Shown one piece after another: positions 14,730-27,800 of a stretch of 64,000 nucleotides of DNA. The position numbers and the translations under genes were made by a program. Position 1 is the stretch's first letter, and the number at the start of each line of letters is the position of its first letter. The DNA is from Gavia stellata (lineage: Eukaryota; Chordata; Aves; Gaviiformes; Gaviidae): positions 22,782,880 through 22,846,879 of the forward strand of contig NC_082603.1 of the NCBI RefSeq assembly GCF_030936135.1, given 5' to 3'. The notes beneath the pieces were generated by a model. The model did no database searches and was not told the DNA's origin. It was given only the letters and a program-made list of their open reading frames with translations.

Positions 14730-15729
14730 TTTATTCAAACTGAGATTGTTTGTGACTTCACAATAATACCTTCCAGGTTTGAACATCTTCAATGTCTCTC
14801 CTATGTTGCCATGTTGAAAAAAACAGACAAGAGAACTCCATAGGATCTCAGCAAATCATTTAGCATATGCAAAGATCAATTAAGGACTTAGTCATACACT
14901 ATAATCTCCAGTGCCAGATCACAGACATTATTCAAATATATAAATAGTAATCAAAATTAACATTTGTTTCTTCCTATGCCATTCCTATTGCAATAATATG
15001 GCATCTGAATAAAGTAGCCCCTTCCCGGTTTAAGCATTTCTGCTATACTTACTCATCTCAGTAACACCCAGGCAGTGTGTATTATGACTCAAATGAAAAC
15101 AAGTCTTTTTCAAAGATCTTAGTTCTTACATTTCAGAGGAATATTTTTTTCCCTGAACTGAGGTTCTTCAGAAACAGGGCAGCTTCTTCCCAGCTCTGTC
15201 TACAGAAAAAACTACATCCAGGCCAAACTGTTAGAAAACCTAAGGCTTTAGGTTTTCCACAGCTCTTTGTGTACATGAATACATAAGGACAACGGAAGAC
15301 CAGGAACTGCAGCATGTAGCTAGGTAGTTTTTCAACAAGTTTACCTCTTCTTTAGAAAGGTTTATAAAATAATCCAAACTCTTTGTTGCATATGTCTAAC
15401 ACTCTTCAGAATATTGATATCAAAGTGTATGTACAATAAAAAACACCTAATTTTCATAAAATGTCTGTATAAATGTATCTCCCTGAGATACTCCTGACAG
15501 TGATTTCTATATGTAAATTAAATGTTTGGTTTAAATGTGCAGTTGTCAGAACTTTGGGTTTATGTTCATCTTTCCATTAGAAACCTTTCTTTGCAAAAGA
15601 AAGCTTCAGATAAGAATACTTATACAAAGCACCCTGGATTCATATCAATAAAGGTATTAAAAAATTCTGATGTACATATTTGAAAATCATTTTGTATTTT
15701 CAAATAGGAATTGATAAACTGCACAGTTC
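14730..15729 (-). other. GIPC2: GIPC2 3' UTR, end uncertain
   Basis: Sequence after the GIPC2 stop codon has no long reading frame. The first clear minus-strand AATAAA is at 14735-14730, about 1 kb past the stop, and another is at 14630-14625. Either could end the transcript. The real end cannot be fixed without RNA evidence. Confidence 0.3.
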
Positions 15730-15884
15730 TCATTCCAGTCGTCCTTGCTTAGCATCACCTATTGCTCCCCATACATCAAAGACAAACTCATCTGGAAATG
15801 CAAAGTCTCCAAGAGTTTCATCCAATGCCACTGCAAATTCATCTGGGTTTTTCTTGTCTTTTCCAGCTTCCACCATTGTTGCAG
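15730..15884 (-). CDS. GIPC2: GIPC2 coding exon 6 (terminal)
   Basis: The acceptor is CTTTTTAG|CTGC. The exon completes the GH2 region: [16 protein letters not shown], then [17 protein letters not shown], then [17 protein letters not shown] and TGA at 15732-15730. The strongly conserved [15 protein letters not shown] core is intact. Confidence 0.97.
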
Positions 15885-18800
15885 CTAAAAAGCAACAAAA
15901 CAAAATAATGTAATTATCATGAAAGTGACAGCTAACATATATGGCCAAGATAGTTTTTTAAGGTCTATTTTCAAAACAAGGTAAGGTCAGCTTAGGGAGA
16001 TGTAAAGCTTACCTACTGAATTTAGGATTCAATAGGAATTATGTACTTAAATCCCCCCCCACTCTAGCTACATTCTGCTCTGAGAAACAGGAGAGCTTCC
16101 TTGGAGTGCTCATTATATATTCTGTTTGTTTGGCAGAGGTTTAATTTTTAATTCAACAAACCTTCATTTTAATCTTATTAGATTACATTCTGTATTCATT
16201 ACTGAAGGCACATGAAGCATGGGTCTAAAAACAAGGTTAAGCACAACTCTTCTGCAATAACAAGACCCATGCCAGTTCATCACCAACTTCAGTGAGTTTG
16301 ATACCAGCTTGCTGATCTAAACCAGAAGACCAAAAGGCAAACCTGAACATTTTTCTCCTCTAAACAACGAAGAAAAGATCTCAGCAAGTCAGAGTTTAAA
16401 GTGGCCAAGTTTTTCACAAAAAGCCAAAAGGCATAGGGTTTGAACACGGAAAACAACATACAGCCTGCATAACAGATACATGCAACCAAGCTAGTATGGG
16501 GTTGCTAGCAGCAACCCATGTTTTACAAGTTTAAATGTTGAGCATGACCTGCATTCAGAAAGGAGTAATGATAAATGCGCCTAGAGAAAACACTTGAATA
16601 CCCTAACTTTAGGAAACAAGAATTCAAATACTAGGCTCAGTTAATGTGTTGTTTAAAATACAGAGAAAATTAAAATCTGGTTTGTTAGGTATCGGACACA
16701 GTATGTTTGCAACTGCCTGAAAGAAGTTGTGCTCTCAAGAAACTACCATATGACTTCAAACAGATTTTTTTAATTTTTCAGCTTAATTTTATTTAATTTT
16801 AATTAGCTTAATTTTTTAACACAAAAAACACCTCCAGGTAGTAAAGAGACTGAGCCACATTATTCTTCTGCTTGGTTCTACATTTTTTTCAATGCCATCC
16901 AAACTAAAGAGGAACAAATTTCAGTGCATGAGTTTGCTTCAGTTATTATTACCTCCAGCTCTGAAAAGCAAATCTTTAATTTATAGCACCCTCAAGGCTG
17001 GGAATGTTTGTGCTTATGTCACTACGAAGTGGAACAGATCAAAGCTCTTTCTGGAAGTCTCAGCCAGGTGGTTCAAATTGTGCAAAAGCATGGGAAAGGC
17101 TTTGCTGCTGTGCACAATAAACTGGAGCCACCAAAGACTAGGAACATCTCGGTACCCAGGAAAGTTAAAGCAGAGAGGTCTGATACAACAGAGGTAGACT
17201 GTGATATCTTGTATACCCACGCTGTACATAATTTTCTCTTATTTAACACCCAAGTATCAGAATTTATCAAGTTTTAGACTTCAGTTTGGAAGTGGCTACA
17301 CTGGGGTCATTGCTTTGGACTCAGTCCTTAGCTGCTGTGCTCATCCCTCACCTTTAGCCACTGCGCAGTTTCTCAGATTCTAGAACAAATTACAAGTCAG
17401 TCCCAAACAACACTGGATGCTGGCCACCCAGGGATATCAGAGCAAATGAAAACTGTGAGGACTCAAATCTCTCTTGGTCATGGCACCTGCACCTCCCTGA
17501 AGGATGAGAAGTGTCAGCACAGGAGTTTCTCCTGGTTAAGCTAGGCCAGGAGAACTACTGACAGCAGGCTATCATGGTTTGAGGGATGCAGAAGATTCTC
17601 TAAAACAGACTCAGCACAAACAGCACTGCTGAATGCAGTTTATTTTCTGAGCTGTATCTCTGCTCCACAGCCTCCATTCATATTCACAAGAAATTACTGT
17701 ATTGTACAATAGATGAAACCCTCAAAGTCTTTCGTAATCATTTCGTGATTACCTTACACACCTGCCTTAAACTGCACGATGTCCTCCATCTTTTGTTACA
17801 CATCAAGTAACCACCACTTCCTTCACGAGCATATCAAATTCAAGTGTCACACTGAAGGACTTGATAGCTTCTAGCCTTTTCTCAGAGGGATATCTGAGTG
17901 GAAAACTTCTATTACAGCACCTGAGAAAGGGAAGGAAGTTCTGAAGCCAGAGATGACCATCTTCACTAGGACAGTCTGCCGTCTACTGCATGTACTGTGT
18001 TGTATCAACATGGCAAAATCTCTCTGATAAAAAGCAGAAGAAACTTCCGTGCTCTGAAGTTTTAATAAATTTATTTAATACTATTTTGTTGACCTGAAAC
18101 TCAGCTCAAGTTTATTGACAGTTATGAACTTCTGGCAAACAGTGTTTGCTGTTATGCAAACTTGTAACAAGCTGTGAGCAAACTTGAGCCATATTCCACA
18201 TTGTGGACGTCAGCAACAGTAATTCTGAAGAAATTTGACGTTTTGGTTTTAACTACGTTCAGAAGTGAGGCTTCAAACTGAATCACAGTGTGCCAAACTA
18301 CACAAAGCAGTCCAAGGAAAATTTACATAAATCTTGACAAACAAAATGCTGTGATCGAGACAGTTGAAGTGTAACCCAGCTCCCGGGCACCGCTAGGGAT
18401 TCTCAAGGACTCTCAAGACCTGTTTCCCTGCCAGAAAAAACTCCATCCCTCTTGTGTTGATTCTTTCTGTGTCCCCTGTAAAGTTCCTGAGACACTGACT
18501 CAGAGGAGTCTGGATGGGAAACAGGCATTAAACAGGGAACTCTTGTTGCTGACAAGCAGAAGACAAATGTTTGTCCTATCAATACCACCCTATATCCCCT
18601 GACACCGTGGCATAAGAAGGTACTTACAGAGGAGCAACCCTGGAAGTAATGAAGTGAAGGGTTTAGTTTAAACTTCACAGATTTCTGGATATGAACCAGG
18701 ATATGAAGTTACTCTATATAGACAATGGGAGAGGGTTGGAGGGAGAAGAGCTGTGCAAGGTGACACAAGAACAAATGTGTCTAGATATAGTTACTCAAGA

Positions 18801-21800
18801 TATTTAAAAAAACTTGCCATCAACAGAGTAAGGATCTAGACATGTGTTCCAGCAGAAAGAGCGGGAGCAAGGAATTTAGACAGTTAAAATAAATTCCTCA
18901 AGACATATGAAAGAGCCATATGACACAGACAGCAGCGATAAAACAAGACAACACAGCATTATATTACAGTCCAACTGCCCTAGTTGAAACCTCAGAATTA
19001 AACAGTAATAAACTGTCATTAACAGAAAATGTTACTTCAAACAATTTTCCTTAAAGATTGAGCTTCCCAAATTATGAAATAGAATTTAAAAATAGTTTGT
19101 TGTAGATTTACCAAACTTGAAAACAAAATCCACTAAATTTAGATAATCCAGACAACTTTCAACCCAGTCAAGCAGGAGTCAGAATGGGACCGCTGTGCGA
19201 AAGCAGCAGCCTCAAATAAAAGTGTTTTCAACTGTATTGAGCAACTGTAATCAGCACTCCTAGGGTATATTTCATGTACTATATTTATTAAAGCACATTC
19301 CCCTTTCCAGATTCACCTGATATAATGAAATACGCCTCTGTGGAGAGATTGCAGGAGCGTCACTGCTAGACTGTACGTTTTCGACAGCTTGGTGCTGACC
19401 TCCAGCGTCAGCAGAGCTGTATTACAGCGCAGCAAATGCTAATGCAAGATGCAAGCCATCCTTCCCGATTGTCACACACAAGTTGTACCACTGATGTATA
19501 CGAATGTGCAAAGCTGAACCCTGCTTCACTAGTTTCATACATACAGGAACACTACAGCTGACCAGTCTTCTCTGTCACCTAGTGTCCATATTCTTATTTC
19601 CCCAGGCAGTTAACACAGCCATGGGGTGGCATCCCTGCAGCGGCACAGCTGTGCAGAACATGCATGTTTACACAATGACATTTGCAATGCGTAACTCCCA
19701 AGGCAAATTAAAAACAACTGATTGCCAAGGCATTTAGCAGATACTTGCCAACTTGAAGAAAACTTTACTGGTTCTCAGAGAGTGACAGCTCCGTGCCAAA
19801 TTGCCTCCACTCCCCTCCCTTTCCCCCCACTGCTTCTTCTAACAGCTGCACAATAAGTGATTACAGGAATTTTATTCCAGTAGAACATTTTTCCCCACTC
19901 CAGATAGCCCCAATTGTTTTCAGATTATTTTTTTAAATATCACTTCAGGCAGTGCTCATACCTGAGAAATTTTTACATAAAATGTGAAAAGTTCAGCAAA
20001 CTTAAAAGTGATGAAAGGAATTCGAAGTCTTTTCAACTTTAACTGAGAAGCTCAGTATCAGGCTTCCTAGAATATGAACAAAGTATGATGTTGGCTTTTT
20101 AAACCTAGTCCATCTAAAATAACTTCAAACATCTTTCACAAAATTCTTATTTTCACTTTTGATAGACACAGGCGGCACAAGCCACGAAAGCTATGATCTG
20201 CCTGCCATTGTTATTATCCACCTTGCATAGTGGTTTTGCTACCTATATCCTACCCTGTAACTTCTAAAAAACTTTTTCAGAAGCCTTAACAGAAACTTCA
20301 ATATTTATTTAGCTGTAATGCTATCAGAAGCTTTGCCTTCACCAAAAGGTAACAAATATTATTATTCTGGCCTGACACTTTAAAAGAGCTAAAATTCACA
20401 TTCAGCTTCCTTACGACATGACAGAAAATTGTGTCACTGCAGTTTCCAGTGTTTAACATTATTTGGTTTCACTTTCATGTTGAACATTGTCAGTTCTGGC
20501 ACTCAAGGAACCATTAGAAATATCCTTTCTTCTTGTTTCTTTTGATTAAGTACTAATTCTTACTGAAGTGGAGAAGTTTTCTTGTTTAACTAGACTTGCT
20601 ACCTTTCCCTTTTTCATGGAACTCCCATTATTCTCTTAGAGTAAATGAACAGTCATAAACAATATACCCCAGAGTGTATACAATAAAATCCTTTGGGAAA
20701 GGAAGTCTGGTGACAGGAGGAGCAGAAAACAACAGATTCAGGGAGAATATCATGTTAGTTAAAGGATTTCAAGATTAAAAAAAAAAAAAAAAAATCTATC
20801 CAATATTGCTGGGATGGGTTAGCGAGCCAAGAGAAGAAGCTTGGGTGACAAAAAGTTTAAACCTATTAGGACATTTTGACTAGACAGTAAGTTTGAAAAA
20901 TAAAGTCAAGAGTGGAGAAGAAGATTTGAAATTCTTCTAAACAGAGATGGAGAATATGTAAAGATATGTAAAGTCGGACAATGTTATAGGGAACGACAAA
21001 AAGGAAATAATCATCCAAAAGCATAAAAATAGAACACAGTATCAGTGGATGAAGAGCTAGCCAAAAGATGCTGAAGGAAAAAAGTTGGAAAGAAAGCCCT
21101 TTTTGCCATCATTTTTTCAATGGTAGCATTCTGGGGTTGGATCCCATAGATCCAGGCTTCCCCCCACCTAGAATCTTTGGAATCAAATAACAATTCAAGC
21201 CTCCGTGACTTAAAAAATAAATGACACCGGTACTTTTCACTAACACTGCTCCCTGAGTTCCTCCTATTAATCAACTGTTCACGTTCCTTTACCAAAAAGC
21301 ACTGACAGGATTTAAAATAACCTGAATTATCTCCCAATGGTGCGTTTATCTTTTAAAGAAAACTGAAGTCAAGCCTTAGCCCAATTTCTAATGTGCCCAT
21401 AAAAAGGCTGAGGAATACATTTCCAGAGCCAAGTGTCCCTTCTGCAAATTAAGTCCAGTCTTCAGTAAAACAAAGAGATAAAAAAGTAAAAGTGCATTCA
21501 AAAGGCAGGTATGTAAATCTCAACAGCATTTAGATTTCCATTAAATGATTTCCAAGCATTTTGCTCCAATGTAGGGATTTGTGTGTAGATTTAGTCAGCC
21601 ATTCTTCAAACTGTCAAGATACTTAACTATGCAAAAATTAAGGGCTTTATCTCATCTTTAATTCTGTCTGTAATTTTACATTATTTTTTCTTTCCTTTCT
21701 TTTTAACTTCTGGCTTAAAACTGGGGCACTGTTTTAGAATTCAATCACACCATGAAAGTGTCATTTTAACGGAGATGAAAGAGCAATATTAACTGACATC

Positions 21801-24800
21801 CAAAGCTTCTGACAAACAGAACTGCATGGGAGTGAGCAATGATTGAGATCTTAATCACTTGTCGGCTGTCGCATTGTGATGACTTGCATTTTCAACTAAT
21901 CTGGCTTGAGTAATGAGTGAAATTTCTAGGTAAGTGGTGATTGGCATTCTCTGAATGAATCCTTTCCTCATATTTCATTTTCACGGGTGACTGATCACAT
22001 CCAGTATATGAAAAAGTGACATATGTTAATTGAACAGATTTGTAACAAGTGATTAGCTCTCCTTTCCTAAAGAGTCCTAGAGCTGTTTAATTGTTTAAAA
22101 ATGATAAAACTTTTTGTCATCACCGTTGGCCCTCAACTCTAAGATCTGAACTTTAGGAAACAGCTTCAAAGGTGAAAACTAAAGCTACATGAACCCTGTA
22201 GTCTTTGATTCCTGATAGTTTCTCTTTATTTCACTGCCTTTTTAGGAGGATGAGAAGGAAGAGGTGAAGGGCAAAACAACAAATCAGTTGGGAAGAAGAG
22301 AGTATCTCTGCGGACAAAGACCTCTTCCTTCTTTGATTGTTCTTTTAAGGCATTCTTTGAAACTTCCCGAACTACATACTGAAAGACGAAGGACATTAGA
22401 TCTTGGGGGGCGGGGGGGGTGTGTGGGGTGTGCGGAATATCAAGAAATTCATGGGAAAACTCTACCAGGTTCTTGGCAATCAGCTCAGCCATATGGGCTG
22501 AAAGCTGAACTCCTCCGTCTATTGTACAAGAGCCATTCCATTACAGTACTGACAGTCAAAAACACAGGGAACACCAGTTCCCACGGGAACTTGCTTCCCT
22601 GTCCCAGAGCAGAGCATAGCACACCTTAACATCCCAAGAAACCATGCTCTAGCCTAAGATCTCAGCATTCTGGGCCAGAACACCTATAGCCAGTTATTCC
22701 TGTAGGGCCAGGAGCCTGGGGACCCTGGAGGTAACCTGCAAGGACAGGAGCCTCCAGAAGCCTGGCTTGAGCCAGGACTGCAATAGCTGCAGTACAAGAA
22801 CAGCTCCCAGAAGGATGGCTGGCATGAGACTCAGGAGCTTTGAAGCCTAAGCCAGAGACAACTGAGCAGCAGAGGCTGCAGGAGAGCGACAATACATGGG
22901 ATCCTCCCTAACTTAAACAGGGCTCCCAGCAGCATATTACATGTCAGGGGCATCACATATTAGAGTTGCTGGGAACAGAATTTTGGAGAATTTTTGATTT
23001 TCTGGGAATTGGAAAGTTTAGATATTACCTACAAAACAGAATTCACAAGTTTTGGGCAGCTCCGCTCTCTCTTCTATACCAGGAAGACCACCTCTATCTT
23101 AGGCTGGGGGACAAATAATACTTAACCCACAATTTTTCCTGTGAGAAAACTAGTAGAAGCTGCCAATCAGAGGCTTGCTGGTAGGAGCAGCCAACAAAGG
23201 ACTTTTGGCTATTGAGATAACCTCCTATTGTTCTCATTCCTCTGTGCTAACTGCTGCCTGTCCAACCCTCCTGCTTTGCCCTTACCTTCATGCCAGACCT
23301 ATCTTCTCTGCTTTGCCTCCTCCACTTGTCTCTCATAAAAGCTTTCTTTTCATGACTGCTTTCCATTTAGCTTAGGCTTTCCTAATTCTTGGCTGATTTT
23401 TTTTTAGATATTACCATAACAATAAATACCTTCTTTGTCTCAGTATTAGCAGTTCCACAAGATCACGTGAGGACTACACCCAGCCACAGCTGGCTACAGC
23501 AGCACTTCTTACTCAGCTAGACTGCAGCTTCTTCCCATACAAACAGAAGTTCCTATTTAGTTGTTGTCAGATTAGCAGAGAGAAGCAACAGCTGCAAGGA
23601 CAAGTTTGGTGCAGTTTTAAGGAACTTATGCCACAGCAGTTGAATAGTTTCTTTCATTATAAATTGATGATTGTGATAGCTAGTAAATATTCTGGAAAAT
23701 TTCCCATGTTCTTCAGAACACAGGATTTAGAGAATTTGATAAATTTGTGCAATTACTCTGTCAGTTCCCTTGCTAAATATTTGCCTTTTCACTGATGAAG
23801 ACCTCAAACTTCAGTAATCAACTTTCATGTGTCTAAGCCAAGGGGCAAAAGAGCAAAAAAGCAAATAGACATGCTTATCCTTAACAATCCTTAAATGTGA
23901 TAGACACAAGCTCCACTAGAAAATATATGCCAGAAAGAATACAGTGATGACAGTTAATGGCAAACAACTGAATAATTCATGCAATAGTGTATAGATAATG
24001 TGCAGGAAGAATAGAGGATTAATTAATTACATCATAAGGCTTGTAGTGAGAGATTCTTTCTTTTATCAGACACACATATTTGCAGAAATACAATCAAGTT
24101 TTTGAGACAGCATGCTGGACAAGTTTTGCTTCGCTTACATCCAGAGACTAAAGTAGTCAATAAATTTTAGACTACAGAAAATGAGAAATTATTTAATCTT
24201 GTAGTAATGCACCTGTTAAAACTCACCTAATTCAATATCTCTTATCCCCATGTACGTTTCAAGAAGCTCATCCACTTTTTTAATTGCTTTTTCTTCAACT
24301 TCAGTTGGCTTTGTTGAAATAAAGGGACAAAAAGAGCAAAAGTATTATTATATCCACAGAGATTTCAAAATAATCAGCAATTTGCCACTGATTATCCTTA
24401 CTCCCATCCTAGCCACCTACACTTACAAAACCTACAAGTAAAACACATTATTTCACTCTCTTGCCCTCTTCTCACAAACCTGACCCTTCCTCAAGCCACA
24501 GAGCTCTCACATTCAAACTAAACAGGGGCCTCACATCTCCCAACAATACAGATCTTCATCAAATCTTCATCAGCTTTACAGGAATCCAGAATAAGTAACA
24601 TTTCTTTTTCCAAACCCTAATCCTGGTTTTAACCATATTCATGTCAATGTATGTTACTAGCCTCTCCTAACAACAAACCTTACACCAGCCCAGTACACTT
24701 TGCAGTGTCAGAAACAGAACCAACTCTTCAACCAAAACCCCTTTTTTCCCCCCTTCCCTCTTTTCAATACTCCTTAGTCTACTTTAAATTCATCCATGTA

Positions 24801-27800
24801 ATCCATGACATCTAAATATAGGCTGTTTCCAGATTCCTCAGCCCCATCCTATCCTTGCTAGTCTTCAATTTTATATAAGCATTTCTCCCTGCAGAAGGCA
24901 GTCGTCTTCCTAAGTCCGGCAAGCTTTGTAACATCCAGATTTTTCCTTGCAACTTCACCTTATCAACCTTGGGGAAGAATAAATCAGGTGCTAGATGATT
25001 AAACTACTGAAGGGCCCCAAGATAACCATACCATTTCCTCCACAGTAGCAGGGCCTTTGGTTCTCAGCCGAAGTGTTTCTCTCCCTCTGCAGATTTTAGC
25101 CTCTGGCAGAGTTCCACCTTTGGACCTTGGTTCCAGCTTTTCTAAAGACAAAACAAACAACAAAAAGAATACCAAACAAAACTAAGTATATGGTATGTCA
25201 GAATATGATGTATCTGCCTTGGCTATTACATTACCTTCACTTTTTATTCTAATCAAGATCTAGATATATGTAAAAATTTAATTATAAATTAGCTGTATTC
25301 TAAGTATAGCTTTGCTGACAATTTCTTGTCTTCAAACTTTGATATCCACTTGACTGTGCTGAAGCTAGGACTTCCATTAACCAATATATCTATGCAGGCC
25401 TATTGCACGCAACTTCATATATACACTTTGTATAATTTTATTTCCCTATTGACAGAAAAGTAGAAGTATTTATTACTTAATATTAGAAAATAGCTGAAGT
25501 CATCAGCCAAATGCTGATTCATGCTGGTATTTACAGGCAGACTATGTAGCAGGTTTAGTATTGCAACTTTTCCATCTTTCAGTGATGCAATTGTGCAAAC
25601 ACCACTCCTAAACAGGTCATGACGAGCGGCATTTTGCTGAGCTAACAATCTGATTACGAGCAGACGCATAGGTGAAATGTCCGTAAGTAGATCTACAGGA
25701 GTTTTTCCACTGGTTTCACCAAGGGCGTGATTTCACACGAGGTAATTCTCTACCAAGAATATCTGAGTTTAGCCAAAGTTTTCTTTACTGGAATTCAGCT
25801 TTCCTTCTTTAATCTTGGGTAAGGGCACTCCAGTTAGTAAATGGAGTATGGAATCATTTAAGATTTGGCTTTCTTGTTCTAGGACATAATTTTACATTCA
25901 AGAGTGGCAAGGTTTTAATTTACTTACTGACATGGGAGTTACATAGTTAATCTGGAAAGTGCCAGAAGAGAGGAAGCAATTTTGCAGAACTGTTTTTAAC
26001 TGTGCTGTTTTCTCTACCAGATTATTCCTCCTCTTAACAGCAGGCCTTTCTAATAAGCTCTCCTTGAAGGCAAGGCTTTAACATGCTATATTCATTTTGA
26101 CCAGGTAGATTCCAACTCATCATTCTTGCATAAGTAGTTCAAAAATCCAGATTATTTTGCTGAACAAGTCTTGAAAAGTAAATTTTAATTGGTTTTATTT
26201 TAACAAATGTATATGGCACAGTATACTACATATACACTTAGGATCAACACTTATCCTTATTCTTTTTATTGCTTGAAGGACAGTTTAAAACATCCTTAAG
26301 ATTGTCACCATTTCTGCTAGACTTGTTTCAAAAAGTCATTCCTGTTACAACATACATCTTTTTCTAGTTCTGTCACCGTTAGCACATTAAAACTCATGAT
26401 TTGACAGAATCTTTATTTGCAATACTTCAGACCAAAGCTCTCTGGCCATCACAGAAACTATTTTTCATATTCACATAATTTAGAGTTTGCATTATGCTGC
26501 CTTTATTTTGTTTCTATTAATTTTTCATCAATTTGAAGAGGGCTAGCTTGTGACTGGTAAGGACCAATCCTACTCAGCCAAGTCTTTAATTCTGTGCTGC
26601 AAGTCTTGCCTAGAGTAGCTGAGGCAGCCTGTGTGCACATGGTAGAAAGATATCCAACCAGTAAATTATGTTTCTCTCACATTCTGCTGAGGAGGAAAAA
26701 TAAAAGTTATTTCACGCAGAGACTTGTCTCTTATTTCTATACCCTCACAAACTTGTGTTGAAACTAACAGGAATTCAGCATCTACGTGTCCAGCAGGATC
26801 TGGATCTTGTTTGTCATGTCCTCTGGGGCTATTCTCAGGATGCTGCAGCTTAAACACTATCTCAAATAAATTTGTGCCTAAAACCTAACTGCAGCTAAGG
26901 CTAGAGGTGGGATACTCTAACCTATCGGGCACTCTAACTTGTAAATTTTTTTAACCTTACAGAAATTAATAACATGCATCTTCCAAAGATCTGTCTAAAA
27001 AACTCTAGTTGCCTCTTAATTCAATGTCAGATAAAAGGTATTGCCCTGGAATTAGCAGGTTTCCTTCTCTCCATCACAGGCAGACTAAAAGGTATCTTAA
27101 TCACCTGACTAAAGTAATTACTATTAAATAACGGCTGAAGTCATCAATCAAATGCTGATTTACCCTGGTCTTTACCAATAGACTATGTAACACATTTAGC
27201 ATTGAATACGAGTTATAGACCCATATTAAAAAGGTATTCCTATATTACTAATTGCGATACTGTACGTATGTAATACTACTTTAGCGTAATGTGTAACATA
27301 CACATTTACTTAACAGGAGTACCAACTTATATCCAAATACATTAGTGATTAGCTCATAACCCTCATTCTTCACAGAAACACCAAAAGCAAAAAGAAACCT
27401 TCACATTTCTCTCATTTTCAATTTCTGCTGCTATTCTGACACCAAGTGTCAAGACTGGTGTATGACAGCAGTTCTAAACTACTAACAGATAAAAAAAGAT
27501 TTGAAAAATAAAGATTTCAAACTTTTGCTGCTGTGGTGAAGATGGTGATTTTTAACTTGCTGTTAGTGCAACCATGCACAAGGACTCATACACACTTATT
27601 ACTTAGCAGTATTTTGAAGTTTTTATTACAGGAAAATGCTACATGGTTTGGGAGGGGATATAAAAAAAATTTGAGAGAATAAAAATTAAAACTCAGTCTC
27701 TATTTTTTTTATTTTAGTTTACCACATTGATAAAATTAATATACATAAGGATTAGCAGTAGGTATGCATTCCATCTATATAACTATCACTTTCTCATAGC

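Noticed and set aside
21011-21337. 108-codon minus-strand open frame in GIPC2 intron 5
   Set aside because: No recognisable family and no convincing splice sites; frames of this size are expected in 64 kb.
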